From Scolanthus callimorphus (Eukaryota > Cnidaria > Anthozoa > Actiniaria > Edwardsiidae): a DNA stretch of 64,000 bases. The DNA is taken from the NCBI GenBank assembly GCA_033964015.1, contig CM066915.1, positions 14,610,372 to 14,674,371 of the forward strand, given 5' to 3'. The position numbers and the translations under genes are program-made. Each line of letters begins with the position of its first letter. The stretch's first letter is position 1. A model generated the notes under the pieces. That model was not told the DNA's origin and did no database searches. It saw only the letters and a program-made list of their open reading frames with translations. Below are positions 47,675 to 57,511 of this stretch, in pieces.

Positions 47675-48024
47675 AATAGACCTTTTTCCAAAATGACCGC
47701 CACAAATTCACATGATATAAAATTAAACTGACTGAAAATCAAATACTGGCACTAGAAAGATCATCATCACATTACTGATCCTTTAAATTTTCGTTATGCC
47801 AAATATCATGTTGGCTGAGAAAGCAGAGTCTAAAAATTGAAACTTTTACAGAGATTTGTATGACTGGGGGTATGCATGTAAATGTAACTTTTCACATTTT
47901 TAACTTTCTTTTTCTCGGAAGATATTGGATTAAATGCAGCGAAATTTTGTAGTTCTAAAATGGTGTTCATTTTTAACAGAAATCGATTCGAATTTTTGGC
48001 GGCCATTCTGGACAAAGGTCTATT
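47675..48024. mobile_element. 350 bp MITE-like element
   Basis: AATAGACCTTTTTCCAAAAT at the left pairs with ATTCTGGACAAAGGTCTATT at the right. The interior is AT-rich and non-coding. Confidence 0.65.
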
Positions 48025-48239
48025 AATGCTTATCATATTCATAAATAGAACCACTTAATCAGGAATGCTGGTAGTTTAATGATCATGCCCTGTTAGGACC
48101 ACAATAATTAGGAAACACAATTGTTTATATGTATTTATTTATTTCAAATCAAGAGCTTGGATATTATTCTTACTTCTTGTATTAAATAAGTTGCTGTAAT
48201 TGCATGAATAAATTATGTTAAAGAAAACATTTCTTTGCA

Positions 48240-48660
48240 ACTTTACTTGGAGCTAACCCTCCCCACCACAGGTTTGTTTATGTAGCTTGGGAGTTGAGTA
48301 TTTCCCAGGATAACAAATCTTGGGGCAGTCTCACTCCAGGAATAAAATTCCTTGGGTCCAACATTTCCCAACCCTGGTATCATCACCTGGGAATTGAGTA
48401 TTTCCCAGGATAACAAATCTAGGGGCAGCCTCATCCCAGGATAACAAAACTAGGGGCAGTCTCACCCCAGGAATAAAATCGCTTGGGTCCAACATTACCC
48501 AACCCTGGTATCGCAACCTGGGAATTGTATATTTCCCTATTTCTTCTGAGCCTGGGAAATGCTATCGTTTTTACAACCTTGGGAAATGAATACTTCCCAA
48601 CCTGTAAACCCATGTTATCCCCAGGATTTCCCCATTGTTGCCCCTTGGGAATTGCCTTTT
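48240..48660. repeat. Degenerate tandem repeat, about 110-130 bp
   Basis: Phrases such as TTTCCCAGGATAACAAATCT, GGGGCAGTCTCA and TTGGGTCCAACATT recur two to four times. Confidence 0.7.
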
Positions 48661-48744
48661 TTTTCCTGTGTTCTGCAGACCACTAGCCTAGTTTTTTAGA
48701 ATTTTTCCTGTGTTCTGCAGACCACTAGCCTAGTTTTTTAGAAT
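48661..48744. repeat. Perfect 42 bp tandem duplication
   Basis: The unit beginning TTTTCCTGTGTTCTGCAGAC is repeated immediately (48661-48702 and 48703-48744). Confidence 0.92.
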
Positions 48745-49009
48745 TTTGTTAAAACAACCGTTAATGTGATGGTGGCAGCAATGCATAGAAAGCTACTATA
48801 ATTATTTTCCCTACTTGGCACTGACCCTGATCACAACAATTTTCCAAATTTTCACCCACTATTCAACTAGTGCCTTTGGTTTGGACATGTTTATTGAAAA
48901 AAATACTTTCTCTGTCAGCTGCAACTGATGTACCAGATTAATTACTGGTTTATTGACTAATAAGGAAAAACAAGGGCGTTTCGAATTTAAAATTTTTGTT
49001 TTGAATGTC

Positions 49010-49480
49010 TTAGGGGTCTCGGGAATGGTACACATTTAAAAATCAATAATATGACTTTTTTTTTCCTGAAATTCAATTGATAGTCCTAAAGTATATTTCT
49101 AGTACTTCAAATGACATGTCAGCTGTTTTCCGAGGCTTCAATTGCCCATCATTTTGTATTACCCGCCACTCATTTTCTGTAATGTAATAAACTTTACATG
49201 CTTGGTACTTAAATTTTAGGTCAAATGTTCACCTTGTGAAGATTTGTTATTATTTGTTTGTAATTTTCTTCTTTTTTTCGTGCTGTTGTTTATTTTTGTA
49301 AATTAGGTTTGTGAATTGGTGAAAGCTATTAAATAAATAAATATAATCGTAATTATGTAAAATATCAAAAATCACTCACACTGTTTTGCAGTTCATTTCT
49401 ATGTGAATAAAATCCGGCAAAATGTAAAATTGTGCAACCAAATGCTAATGGTCTGGAGCTTCTCAAGTAAAGAAGGAAGA
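49010..49480 (-). repeat. Dispersed repeat, copy B
   Basis: Reverse-complement relative of 17700-18290, with the same block order. No coding capacity. Two copies 31 kb apart identify an old interspersed family. Confidence 0.75.
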
Positions 49481-49839
49481 TAGTTCCGGGTCTTAACATA
49501 CAAGACAAATTTAAACTTCGCTAAAATGAGCAACTTCATAGATAGAACAGTCTTTTAGCTTTACAACAATATATAACTCGTTATCATTACATAAATTGCA
49601 ACAAGAAGATAATTTTGTTTTCGTGAGCATGTTGTTTTCCCTGACAGAGACCTGAAATTTATTTACTATTTGGCATGTAAATGAAAATAACAATTTTCCC
49701 GGAATGACAGACACTTTTTTTTAAAAGGATAGCGAATAAGCACTGCAGAGAATAATTCACCATTACAGGTTCAGATGGTTCTGTCAACTTCAATTCTTCA
49801 CGGCATATAGAAGAAGGTTCTATTTATTGGGTAATCTAA

Positions 49840-50372
49840 GGGCCATTCCATTTTTTATCCACATACCCCCTAGACCTCCTGGGCTTGGCCGTAATGTTTC
49901 GCCCTCTTCAGATCAGGTGGCATTCCCATGAGTATTTTCTCTTTGTTTGGAATGATTCCATATTCATATATCCTTCGGTGCGTAGCAGAAAATAGAAAGA
50001 GAGAATACTCATGGGAGTGCCACGTGATCTGAAATGGTAAAACACCCAAGCCGAGGAGGTCTATTGACGAGTTTTTCCGAGGGGTTCTAAAATCTCATTT
50101 CTGAGGGGTGTTAATGGAAAATATTTGCATTTTTGGACATATTTAGGCTCCTGTTGGTGAGAATTTCCGAGGGGTTTGACTTCTATTGACGATATTTATC
50201 GATTTTCTGAGGGGTTTTGAAGCCTATTGTGGAAGAAATTCGGAAATTTCTCAGGGGTCTCTGGCCTCTGAGGCAATTTTTTGAGGGGTCTAGTCAAAAA
50301 ATCATTTTTGAGGGGTCAAATTCTTAATCATCTTGTCAATAGGGGGTATGTGGATATAAAATGGAATGGCCC
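49840..50372. mobile_element. MITE with TAA target duplication, occupied by a second MITE
   Basis: Ends GGGCCATTCCATTTTTTATC and inverse, about 34 bp TIR, flanked by TAA (49837-49839, 50373-50375). The interior has many GAGGGGT phrases. It is a near copy of 50505-50846 apart from the nested insert at 49873-50061. PIF/Harbinger-like. Confidence 0.88.
49873..50061. mobile_element. Nested 189 bp MITE with TA duplication
   Basis: GACCTCCTGGGCTTGG at the left and CCAAGCCGAGGAGGTC at the right. TA is duplicated (49871-49872, 50062-50063). The sister copy reads CCCCCTATTGACG across the empty site near 50531-50543. Confidence 0.88.
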
Positions 50373-50504
50373 TAATGTTGTTGTGAACAAATGCAAAAAA
50401 GGGTGGAAAGGAAAAACATATAACTTAAGCTTAATTTGAAGTCTAACTATGCTGTGTTCTAGAAAATTTCCGTTAAATTTGTTTCATAACGCAGTTGACT
50501 TTTA

Positions 50505-50846
50505 GGGCCGTTCCATTTTTTATCCACATACCCCCTATTGACGAGTTTTTCCGAGGGGTTCTAAAATCTGATTTCTGAGGGGTGTTAATGGAAAATATTT
50601 GCTTTTTTGGACGTATTTAGGCTCCTATTGACGAGAATTTCCGAGGGGTTTGACTTCTATTGACGATATTTATCGATTTTCCGAGGGGTTTTGAAGCCTG
50701 TTGTGGAAGAAATTCGGAAATTTCTCAGGGGTCTCTGGCCTCTGAGGCAATTTTCTGAGGGGTCTAGTCAAAAAATCATTTCTGAGGGGTCAAATTCTTA
50801 ATCATCTCGTCAATAGGGGGTATGTGGATATAAAATGGAATGGCCC
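50505..50846. mobile_element. MITE, unoccupied sister copy, TTA duplication
   Basis: Same termini as 49840-50372, 342 bp, flanked by TTA (50502-50504, 50847-50849). Nearly identical to its neighbour only 130 bp away, so the two insertions are young or the pair undergoes conversion. Confidence 0.88.
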
Positions 50847-51634
50847 TTAGCAGCATACATAACTTTTAGGTTCTCACAGTTGCAAAGTGACTGCAGGTTT
50901 ATGAAAGGTTGTCTGTGGAATAAGTTAATTAAGTTATAGGTAAGTACTTACCTTTGGCCTTGTCGACCAGAGTAAAGTTCAGATTAACTACTAAACTAGA
51001 TTTCCATCGAGGTGGTCCAGAAGGTCTTTTGTGGCTCGACAAAACCGCATTCGTGCTGAGGAAAAAAAGAAATGCAGATGATCAAACGCTATTAGATATG
51101 AGTAATGAGTTAGTGTACTTAAAATTATATTTGTAGGGAGTTGAAACGGTCTGCAGTCGAGTCGACAAGTACGCGATATACAAACAAGATGGCGCCATGC
51201 TTTCTAGCATGTATGTGTCCCCTTCACTACTGGAAACTAAACACTTTGATCTTACCTAGACATGAGTTGACGAAAACTCAGGGATTTGGGCAAATTTAGC
51301 AGCATCTTTTTAGCTAGGAAGGTACCATTGTATCGAAACTTTCCTGAAACAACCAATACACGTCTCCTTTGCACGGCCGAGGGATGAAAACCCGCCAAAT
51401 TTCATTTTCGTACCCAGAGCTCCCCGGCTCGCGAGGTCAACTTGCCCCCGTCGTGCATTGCGGTATCACACATAATCCATATATGGGCAAACAAGATAGC
51501 ACAGGAAGTCGGCCGGGTCTTCTGGGTAATTTTCATTTTCAAAAATACTGAGCTGCTGCAAATCTAAAAGAGTATCGCGATTCACCCTGCACTCTGTGTT
51601 GTTGTGAACCGTCAATATTTACGGCGTTGGAAGA
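50847..51634. other. No gene seen
   Basis: No supported exon; CAAGATGGCGCCAT near 51187 is a YY1-like sequence. No other element is recognised. Confidence 0.4.
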
Positions 51635-51772
51635 ACACACTACAACGCCGAAAACGATCACCGAAAACGGCGAAAACAATACGAAAACGCCTAAGTGTGA
51701 ACGCAAATGTTTTTGAAACGGAGCAAAAAGTATCCGTTTTCGTTTGAAAACGGTGTAGTGTGGATGGGGTCT
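51635..51772. mobile_element. Truncated relative of the TTA-MITE at 39 kb
   Basis: Shares the AACGATCACCGAAAACGG block and the terminal CGTTTTCGTTTGAAAACGG, GTGTAGTGTGGA and GGGGTCT sequence. The left terminus is missing. Confidence 0.75.
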
Positions 51773-52572
51773 AAATTAGAAAGAGGAGGAACTTGGTGGA
51801 GCCGCAAGATACGGAATAAAACAGTTCTCTGATTGGACTCCTCTGGAATTTAAAGTTTTGCTGAACTATTTGTAACCTAGTGACTTATTGTAGCACAGCA
51901 ACAAGTGTACAGCATGTATCAGGGATGCCAACCAATAGAAAACTTGGAGAAATACAGGAATAGACCTCTTTCGCTTGGGCGTAATGCACCTAAAAATTCC
52001 CCACCATTGGGCCAAAATATAGTGTCAAATCTTGGCCAATATCCCTACCCCGGGCTGCATGATTTCATCAAATCTCCCAGCACAAATCGACTAAAGTCCG
52101 ACCTAGATTCACACTCACACTAGACGTACAAAAGACCAACAAATCGTGAGACGATGTCTGAAAACGCCCAATATCTATGATGCCATCTTCGTCAACAGCA
52201 CACAAAAACTATGATTAACATATCAACGTTGTCAGTCGTTGTGACTTGGGGACCGGTCATTATTTTATCGCCTGGGGTGGGGGGCAGAGGATTTTGGGGG
52301 GGATCACTTCATTTTGGGGCGAGCGAAAGGGGGGATCTCTCAAAACCAGAAGCCCTGAAAGGGGGACCACAAGAAATCAAAAGCACTTCCTGGCATCAAA
52401 TTTGGCAAACAAGTAGTCGTATACCTTGGGATGAATTTTGTGGTAAGAGATTTTGCTAGCCTATTTCAAAACCCATTCAATTTGATAATTATTAAGAAAG
52501 GAAGTGAAAAACTTCAAAGAATTTCAAAGGCAAAAAAAGTCGCCTGGAATATCTTGAAATCGTGTTTTCTCT
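51773..52572. other. No gene; repeat-like G-rich segment
   Basis: Around 52240-52400 the sequence is G-rich (GGGGTGGGGGGCAG, GGGGGGATCAC) and resembles a decayed MITE end. No gene supported. Confidence 0.4.
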
Positions 52573-52614
52573 TTTTGCTCCGACGAAGGGCTAACGCTCG
52601 AAACGTCAGCAAAA
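52573..52614 (+). ncRNA. Hammerhead-like motif of a PLE terminal-repeat remnant
   Basis: Stem I TTTTGCT (52573-52579) pairs with AGCAAAA (52608-52614). The core is CCGACGA where the consensus is CTGANGA, with U4 changed to C. Stem II pairs GGGC with GCTC (one G-U), then an intact GAAA and stem III/cleavage segment CGTC. No PLE reading frame was found nearby. The altered U4 predicts little or no activity. Confidence 0.6.
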
Positions 52615-53131
52615 CACCATTTTTCCACGGCGTTTAACATAAATCTCAACATTTGGTTGTTGTTGTTCATGTTCACGTCTCCGCCGACGCAGACCACCTA
52701 GTTTTCCCGTAAAACTAGTCAAATCATGGAGTTGTGTTTGTTGCATCTCGGTTTTTACCATTCCGTACTTTTCTTTAAATATAAATCCCATTTTGAGAAG
52801 CTTAAAACATTTTTCTGAGAGATAATGAACCGTTAGGCTGAATCTCATCGAGATTCGTTTGTTCATGCACTAGATATTTGGCGTTTTGTTTGTCGCAAAC
52901 GCAGTTGCGTTGTCATCGAATTCTTCTAAAATCACCAAAATATCTCACCAGGTCGCTTTACAATTTATAAAATCGTTCCCAAAATGCCAGGATAACGATT
53001 TATGTTTTCTAGATTTACTTCTCAGTACGGTACGTGGCGACGTTTATTGCTTTACCTTGACAAAATTTCCACAGAAGCACAGATGACGAACGGTCGCCAT
53101 CAAAGCGGGAAGAGCGTGAACGCTACGAGGA
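52615..53131. other. No gene seen
   Basis: Short frames on both strands without recognised domains. Part may be the remainder of the PLE terminal repeat. Confidence 0.35.
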
Positions 53132-53195
53132 CTATAATAATAACCTTTATTTATATAGTGCCTAAACCAATACCTGTCCTAAGCGCTTTACAATA
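53132..53195. repeat. Possible LINE-type 3' tail
   Basis: CCTTTATTTATATAGTGCC followed by CCTAAGCGCTTTACAA resembles 3' ends of CR1/L2-like elements, from general knowledge of such tails. No coding remnant is adjacent. Confidence 0.35.
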
Positions 53196-53832
53196 ATTAC
53201 AATAGTTAAACATAGTTAAAAATTACAATATATGTTTATAAAATGTAGTCATTTAAAAGAAGTACAAAATTAATTATCAATAATATATTAAACATTAAAA
53301 CAAAAAACAAAAACAAAAACTTTGATTTCTACTTTCTTTTTTCGAATTTCTTTTTTTCTATATAAAAAATGATTGGCACTTAGTTTGCATTTTTCGTTTC
53401 AAGTATTTATTTAGTAGTTTCTAGTTGATGTGGGGATGTAATGTGTGTTTCTTCGGATAATATTTCATCATCCGTTATTGTCGTGTAGAATTTATTCAAT
53501 AAACACGCAATGAGAATAACTCAAATTTTCCTTGCGAAATTATTTTCCGATTCTTTGACAATCGTTTATCGATTTGCGAATTTCCCCCATGTGTGGAACC
53601 CAGAGCCCTGAATCTCGCCGCTAGCTGGCCAAAACATAACGGGCCCTGGGTACGAGATTGGTAAAATCAAGTGAGCTATCTGTACGCACGCGCAACACGC
53701 GAGTATTCATCTAATCGTGATGTCACACTATACAAAGTTCGACAATTTTAGAATCACTTTCATTGTGAAATTCTCTTCAGAATATTAGTAGCAAATGACT
53801 TTTTAAATTGTTTGTATTTGCGAATTTTCACG
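53196..53832. other. No gene seen
   Basis: AT-rich stretch, then more balanced composition from about 53580, just upstream of the unrecognised gene. Confidence 0.4.
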
Positions 53833-54075
53833 ATGTGTGGGAGTTATATGTCAAAGTGTTTTTCTAAAAACCGAGTTGTACCGTTAGCGGATCCCCTGGG
53901 TCGATCGGATACCGAGTTACTCAGAAAGGCGCGTAGTTTGATCGTCGCCCAGCGACCCGAGTTGAAGGGACAGATTGCCCAGCTCTTTACCGCCTATCCA
54001 GAGATTAGTCAGTTCGTGTCTAAGTGTAACGCCGCGGCGCTTAATGTCTCACTTGGCGGGACGAGTGAATCCTAG
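53833..54075 (+). CDS. Unrecognised small protein
   Basis: Eighty codons beginning MCGSYMSKCFSKNRVVPLAD. An upstream in-frame ATG at 53812 adds seven residues. The remainder has an alpha-helical look: DTELLRKARSLIVAQRPELK, GQIAQLFTAYPEISQFVSKC. The stop is at 54073-54075. I do not recognise a family. GC is higher than in nearby intergenic DNA and codons look used rather than random. It is followed 15 bp later by a second short basic frame and then the gene at 54268. All three could be exons or transcripts of one locus, but no confident splice links this frame to the others. Confidence 0.4.
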   Translation: MCGSYMSKCFSKNRVVPLADPLGRSDTELLRKARSLIVAQRPELKGQIAQLFTAYPEISQFVSKCNAAALNVSLGGTSES

Positions 54076-54090
54076 GTCATAAGACATCCA

Positions 54091-54180
54091 ATGCCAAGAA
54101 GACTTGCCAAGAAGGCCGAGCCAACATTGACTAAAGAGATGTTGGTTGAAAGACAAGTGAGAGCTGAAAAGAACAGTTAA
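54091..54180 (+). CDS. Short basic frame, possible first exon of the following gene
   Basis: Twenty-nine codons, MPRRLAKKAEPTLTKEMLVE then RQVRAEKNS and a stop. The Lys/Arg/Glu composition matches the coiled-coil gene at 54268. A GT inside AACAGTTAA could act as a donor that joins the frames in phase, but it is weak. Confidence 0.3.
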   Translation: MPRRLAKKAEPTLTKEMLVERQVRAEKNS

Positions 54181-54267
54181 ACTCTACTAGTGAGTGCTTC
54201 CATTTCTCTCTTGTTACATGCGCATTGCGCTCCCAATCTAATCATTGACTGTCTCTCGTTTGAAGAG

Positions 54268-55367
54268 CTAAACAACTGGAGAAGAATAAAAAGAAGACGG
54301 CCTTACGATCCTACCAGGCGCAAGTCAGGAGATGGGCACGACAAGCAGGCAAGACCTTTAGAGCGGTAGAGATCCTCAACAAAGCCGCACGCGTAGCGAA
54401 GAACCGAGAGCGCCATCTCGATGCCGGCAAGACCAAGGCTGGCAGACTGTCTGGTAGCCCACGTGTGCAGTCTCTATACGAGAGAGCCCGTGCCAAGGCG
54501 GAAGAGAATGTGCAGAGAGCCGCACGTGCCATCATCAATAGGGAACAGTACCTGGAGACCGTCAAGACCAAGGCTGGTAGACTGGCGGGGGCATCTCATG
54601 TCGACACCGTGGACGCACAGACCCGCGCGAAGGTAAAAGAGTCCCAGCTGAGGGCTGAACTGAGGCGAGAGCAAGCGGAAAAGAACAAGGAGAAGCTGGA
54701 TGAGGAGGCTTGGGAGCGGCTCAGGAGGCAACGAGACCGAGAGATGATCGTGCAGGTCAGATGTGTTATTACCAGCTATCGTGAATGCGCAACTGTTTGC
54801 CGGGAAATGATTTCATTTCTTGTGTGCATGATTACGCACTCTTGATTGTGAGGAATCACGGTGCTAGATTCGGTTTTAACTTCATTATTAAACTGTTGTG
54901 TTCACTTGACCCCTTGGCGTTGATCAGACGTGGATGAACTCTACCGTAGCGGCTGAGAATCAGGCTTATCTCCAAGTGCACATGTATTATTCTGTTTATT
55001 ATGAGTTTTGTATAAAACGGCGATTGCTTTGTGTGTACATGACTTTAGGGGGGCGAAGAAAGCAGAAGGTACTCATATTTGAGACCTAACCCAACTGTGT
55101 TGTTGTCCTCAGGCCCGTGCGGAAGCCCTTCGAGATCTAGAGATGTGTTATTTGACCCACAAAGACCTGGAGACTGACGAACATTTCTGCGCCTCGAGTT
55201 GGACATCGGGCTTCGCATTGGATGATGACGAGGAGAAGAAGAAGGATGACGAAAGGAGAAGAAGGATGACGGGGAGGTGGATGCGACCTGGGACGAGTTC
55301 TGGGATGGACCTGCGAACAGGCCCACCAGACTCGTGTAGATTGGCGTCTGATGTGATGGAGGGGTAG
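54268..55367 (+). CDS. Unrecognised basic coiled-coil protein, two or more exons
   Basis: Exon 54268-54755 is rich in Lys, Arg, Glu and Ala (YERARAKAEENVQRAARAII, LRAELRREQAEKNKEKLDEE), consistent with long charged helices. It contains an internal repeat: KTKAGRLSG and KTKAGRLAG about 40 residues apart. The intron 54756-55112 (CAG|GTCAGA to CCTCAG|GCC) is phase 0. It leads to exon 55113-55367, which ends with acidic and basic patches (DDDEEKKKDDERRRR) and DSCRLASDVMEG. Its 5' end is unresolved; the frame 54091-54180 may precede it. No family recognised. Such charged sequence may bind nucleic acid or form a scaffold, but that is guesswork. Composition differs from the AT-rich surroundings, so foreign or viral origin is possible but unproven. 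Confidence 0.5.
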
Positions 55368-57070
55368 GTCGGTATGCTATCGGCCTGGTCATGACATCTA
55401 GAAGGCGAACATCATCAGACGACATCAAGGGAACCAGCACCCGCCCTCATCCATGGTCATGGAGAGCAATAGCTGGTGGTACGAGGGAGGAAGAGTACAT
55501 TTGCTGTGAAGCTTATCACACCTGTTTTATTTGAGGAAGATTTCAAGGAAATCCCACGGAACATGGGTATCGATGGCATGACTTAGATCGGCCTGTAGTC
55601 TCCCGTTTATAATGTTTGGCGCAAGGGTGTGAGGGCAGATCTGGTGCTTCAGTCACGTCAGCTGAGAAACAGAGGGAAGGAGACGGCGCCTGTGAAAGTG
55701 GTAGCAATGGTGCGCTACGTGAGGTTCGCGTCGTCGTTATGTACTATATCAACAGAGGACACAATATTGCATCAAACGGAAAGCACACAGCAATACCCTT
55801 GGTGATATTTCCCATGTTCACCTGTATAGGCGAAGAGGGAGCGTAGAGAGTTTGGGAAGGAGATGGACAAACAGAGTTATAACATCGTCATCGCTAGGCG
55901 AGTCTTTTTGTGCGACGACACATTGCAATGTGCTGAAGAACGCTTGGTATTAGCAATCGCGAAGACGCACCGAGAGGAGCACTGAGAGAGAAGAGCACTG
56001 AGAGAACGACGATCTGAAGAAGTTTCATCTCAAAGAAATGGAAGTAAGCTAAGTAAAAAATAAGACTCCGAGGTGGAGCCTTTTTTTAAATAAAGCATTC
56101 TGATGTGGAAGGGCGGGAATAGTCTGACAGGGGCGCAATATTGAAAATACCCGTGTATCTAGCCGCTATTACCTATTTGTAGATCTAGCTCGCAATAGTC
56201 ATTGTCGCTAAATGGCTTTTCAGGCTGAGTCACAAGACTAGTCCCGGGATGGCTTCCAAAAACAAAAGGCCTGGACACGCCCCCCTGTTTGACATACGAT
56301 GATGTTTTACATGTATAATGGTATTGTATTAAACGAGTCAGGAGGTACCATATATCGGGATCTTCATTAGCGATTGTTACCCGCTCTAACTCACACTTGG
56401 CTCACCCAAAATACAGGTTAGGTGGAAAACTACGAGTATGTTGCCAAATTCTCAGACAATGTCTTCAGGGGCGGATTAAGGATACTGTTTACTTCAAACA
56501 CCCCTGGTCTTTGGGCTACGCCTTTTACAAATAGAAATCTATAAGCGCTACAAACTGCTGATGTCATGGGGGAACACAACTAACAACTGCACGGCTAACT
56601 CTAAAATGTTGGGCTCTTTTGGAGCTACAATGAAAATCCTAAAACTAGCTTCGTAACACTATCCAGAAATGACAGCAGAGGGTCATCTGACGTATTGGAC
56701 ATAGAAACAATAGATTATACATTGAAATGTACACGGACGTCAGCCCTAGGACTTTAACTGGAGACTGCCTTGAAATGGCGCGAAAATTTCCTGAAATTCT
56801 CCCGGGAAGAAACACATTTAAAATGTATGACAGTCGTCTTGAATTTTTCCCGGGAATCGAAAACTAATTTGAGACTGCAGACAAAACCGGGGGAGAGATC
56901 GAGTTGCCAGTCAAGGCCGTGAGACATGCGATGTGATGAATACTTTGCATCCTTCAAATTTATTTTTAAAAAGACAATTCAAGGAATTGTCTGAAAAACA
57001 CCAACTAATCATTCGGGGTGATACCTATATAGAGAGGAGGATATGAAGTTATTTGCTTGTTTTTATTTCC
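55368..57070. other. No gene seen; one hairpin plus T-run
   Basis: Short frames only. A diverged internal repetition lies near 56770-56870 (TCCCGGGAA phrases). A hairpin with T-run is described at 56062-56088. Confidence 0.45.
56062..56088 (+). other. Hairpin followed by T7
   Basis: AAGACTCC and GGAGCCTT can pair with one mismatch around a GAGGT loop, followed by TTTTTTT and then AATAAA. It looks like an intrinsic terminator, but in an animal genome it is more likely chance or part of a 3' end. The AATAAA (about 56090) could be a polyadenylation signal. Confidence 0.3.
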
Positions 57071-57079
57071 CCTGGATTA

Positions 57080-57209
57080 TAGCCTGCGTAGCGGCTCTAA
57101 AAGGGAAGGGGAGGGAGTCGGGGCGAGCGAAAACCGGAAATAGCGCGGGCCGCGGTTTTCGCTCGCCCCGACTCCCTCCCCTTCCCTTTTAGAGCCGCTA
57201 CGCAGGCTA
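57080..57209. mobile_element. 130 bp foldback with TAGCCTGC ends and 9 bp target duplication
   Basis: TAGCCTGCGTAGCGGCTCTA at the left with its exact inverse at the right; arms of about 57 bp around a short GC-rich centre. CCTGGATTA is duplicated exactly at 57071-57079 and 57210-57218. Terminal octamer and duplication length match the 1.6 kb element at 35361-36951. It lies about 300 bp upstream of the hnRNP L start codon. Confidence 0.85.
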
Positions 57210-57511
57210 CCTGGATTAAAACGACTCATGCCTTTGTCTCTTTGACAAATCCGTACAGGAAGGGAAAGGAACCCAGTGAACAGTACATGTGTGAGTGTTT
57301 GAACAGGAGTGCACCACCTATGTCATGAGGAGATGCGCGAAATAAAGGTATCAGTGGACAACCTTTTACACGCTGCCCCCACTCCCCCCTCCGAAAAAAA
57401 AATAGCCTGACAGGACCCCCCAAAGTCCTCCGGTCTCCGGTGACAGAAAAATACCGCAGCCCCTCCCGATGCAAGGATCGCGGGCTCCAAGGGAGCAGTT
57501 GAAGCGACAAG

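Noticed and set aside
54268..55367. Assignment of the basic coiled-coil gene to a histone-like or viral core protein
   Set aside because: Charge and helix content alone are not evidence; no signature motif was recognised.
56062..56088. Bacterial-type intrinsic terminator suggesting prokaryotic DNA
   Set aside because: The hairpin has a mismatch, and nearby genes have introns with GT/AG sites. Chance or a polyadenylation context is more likely.
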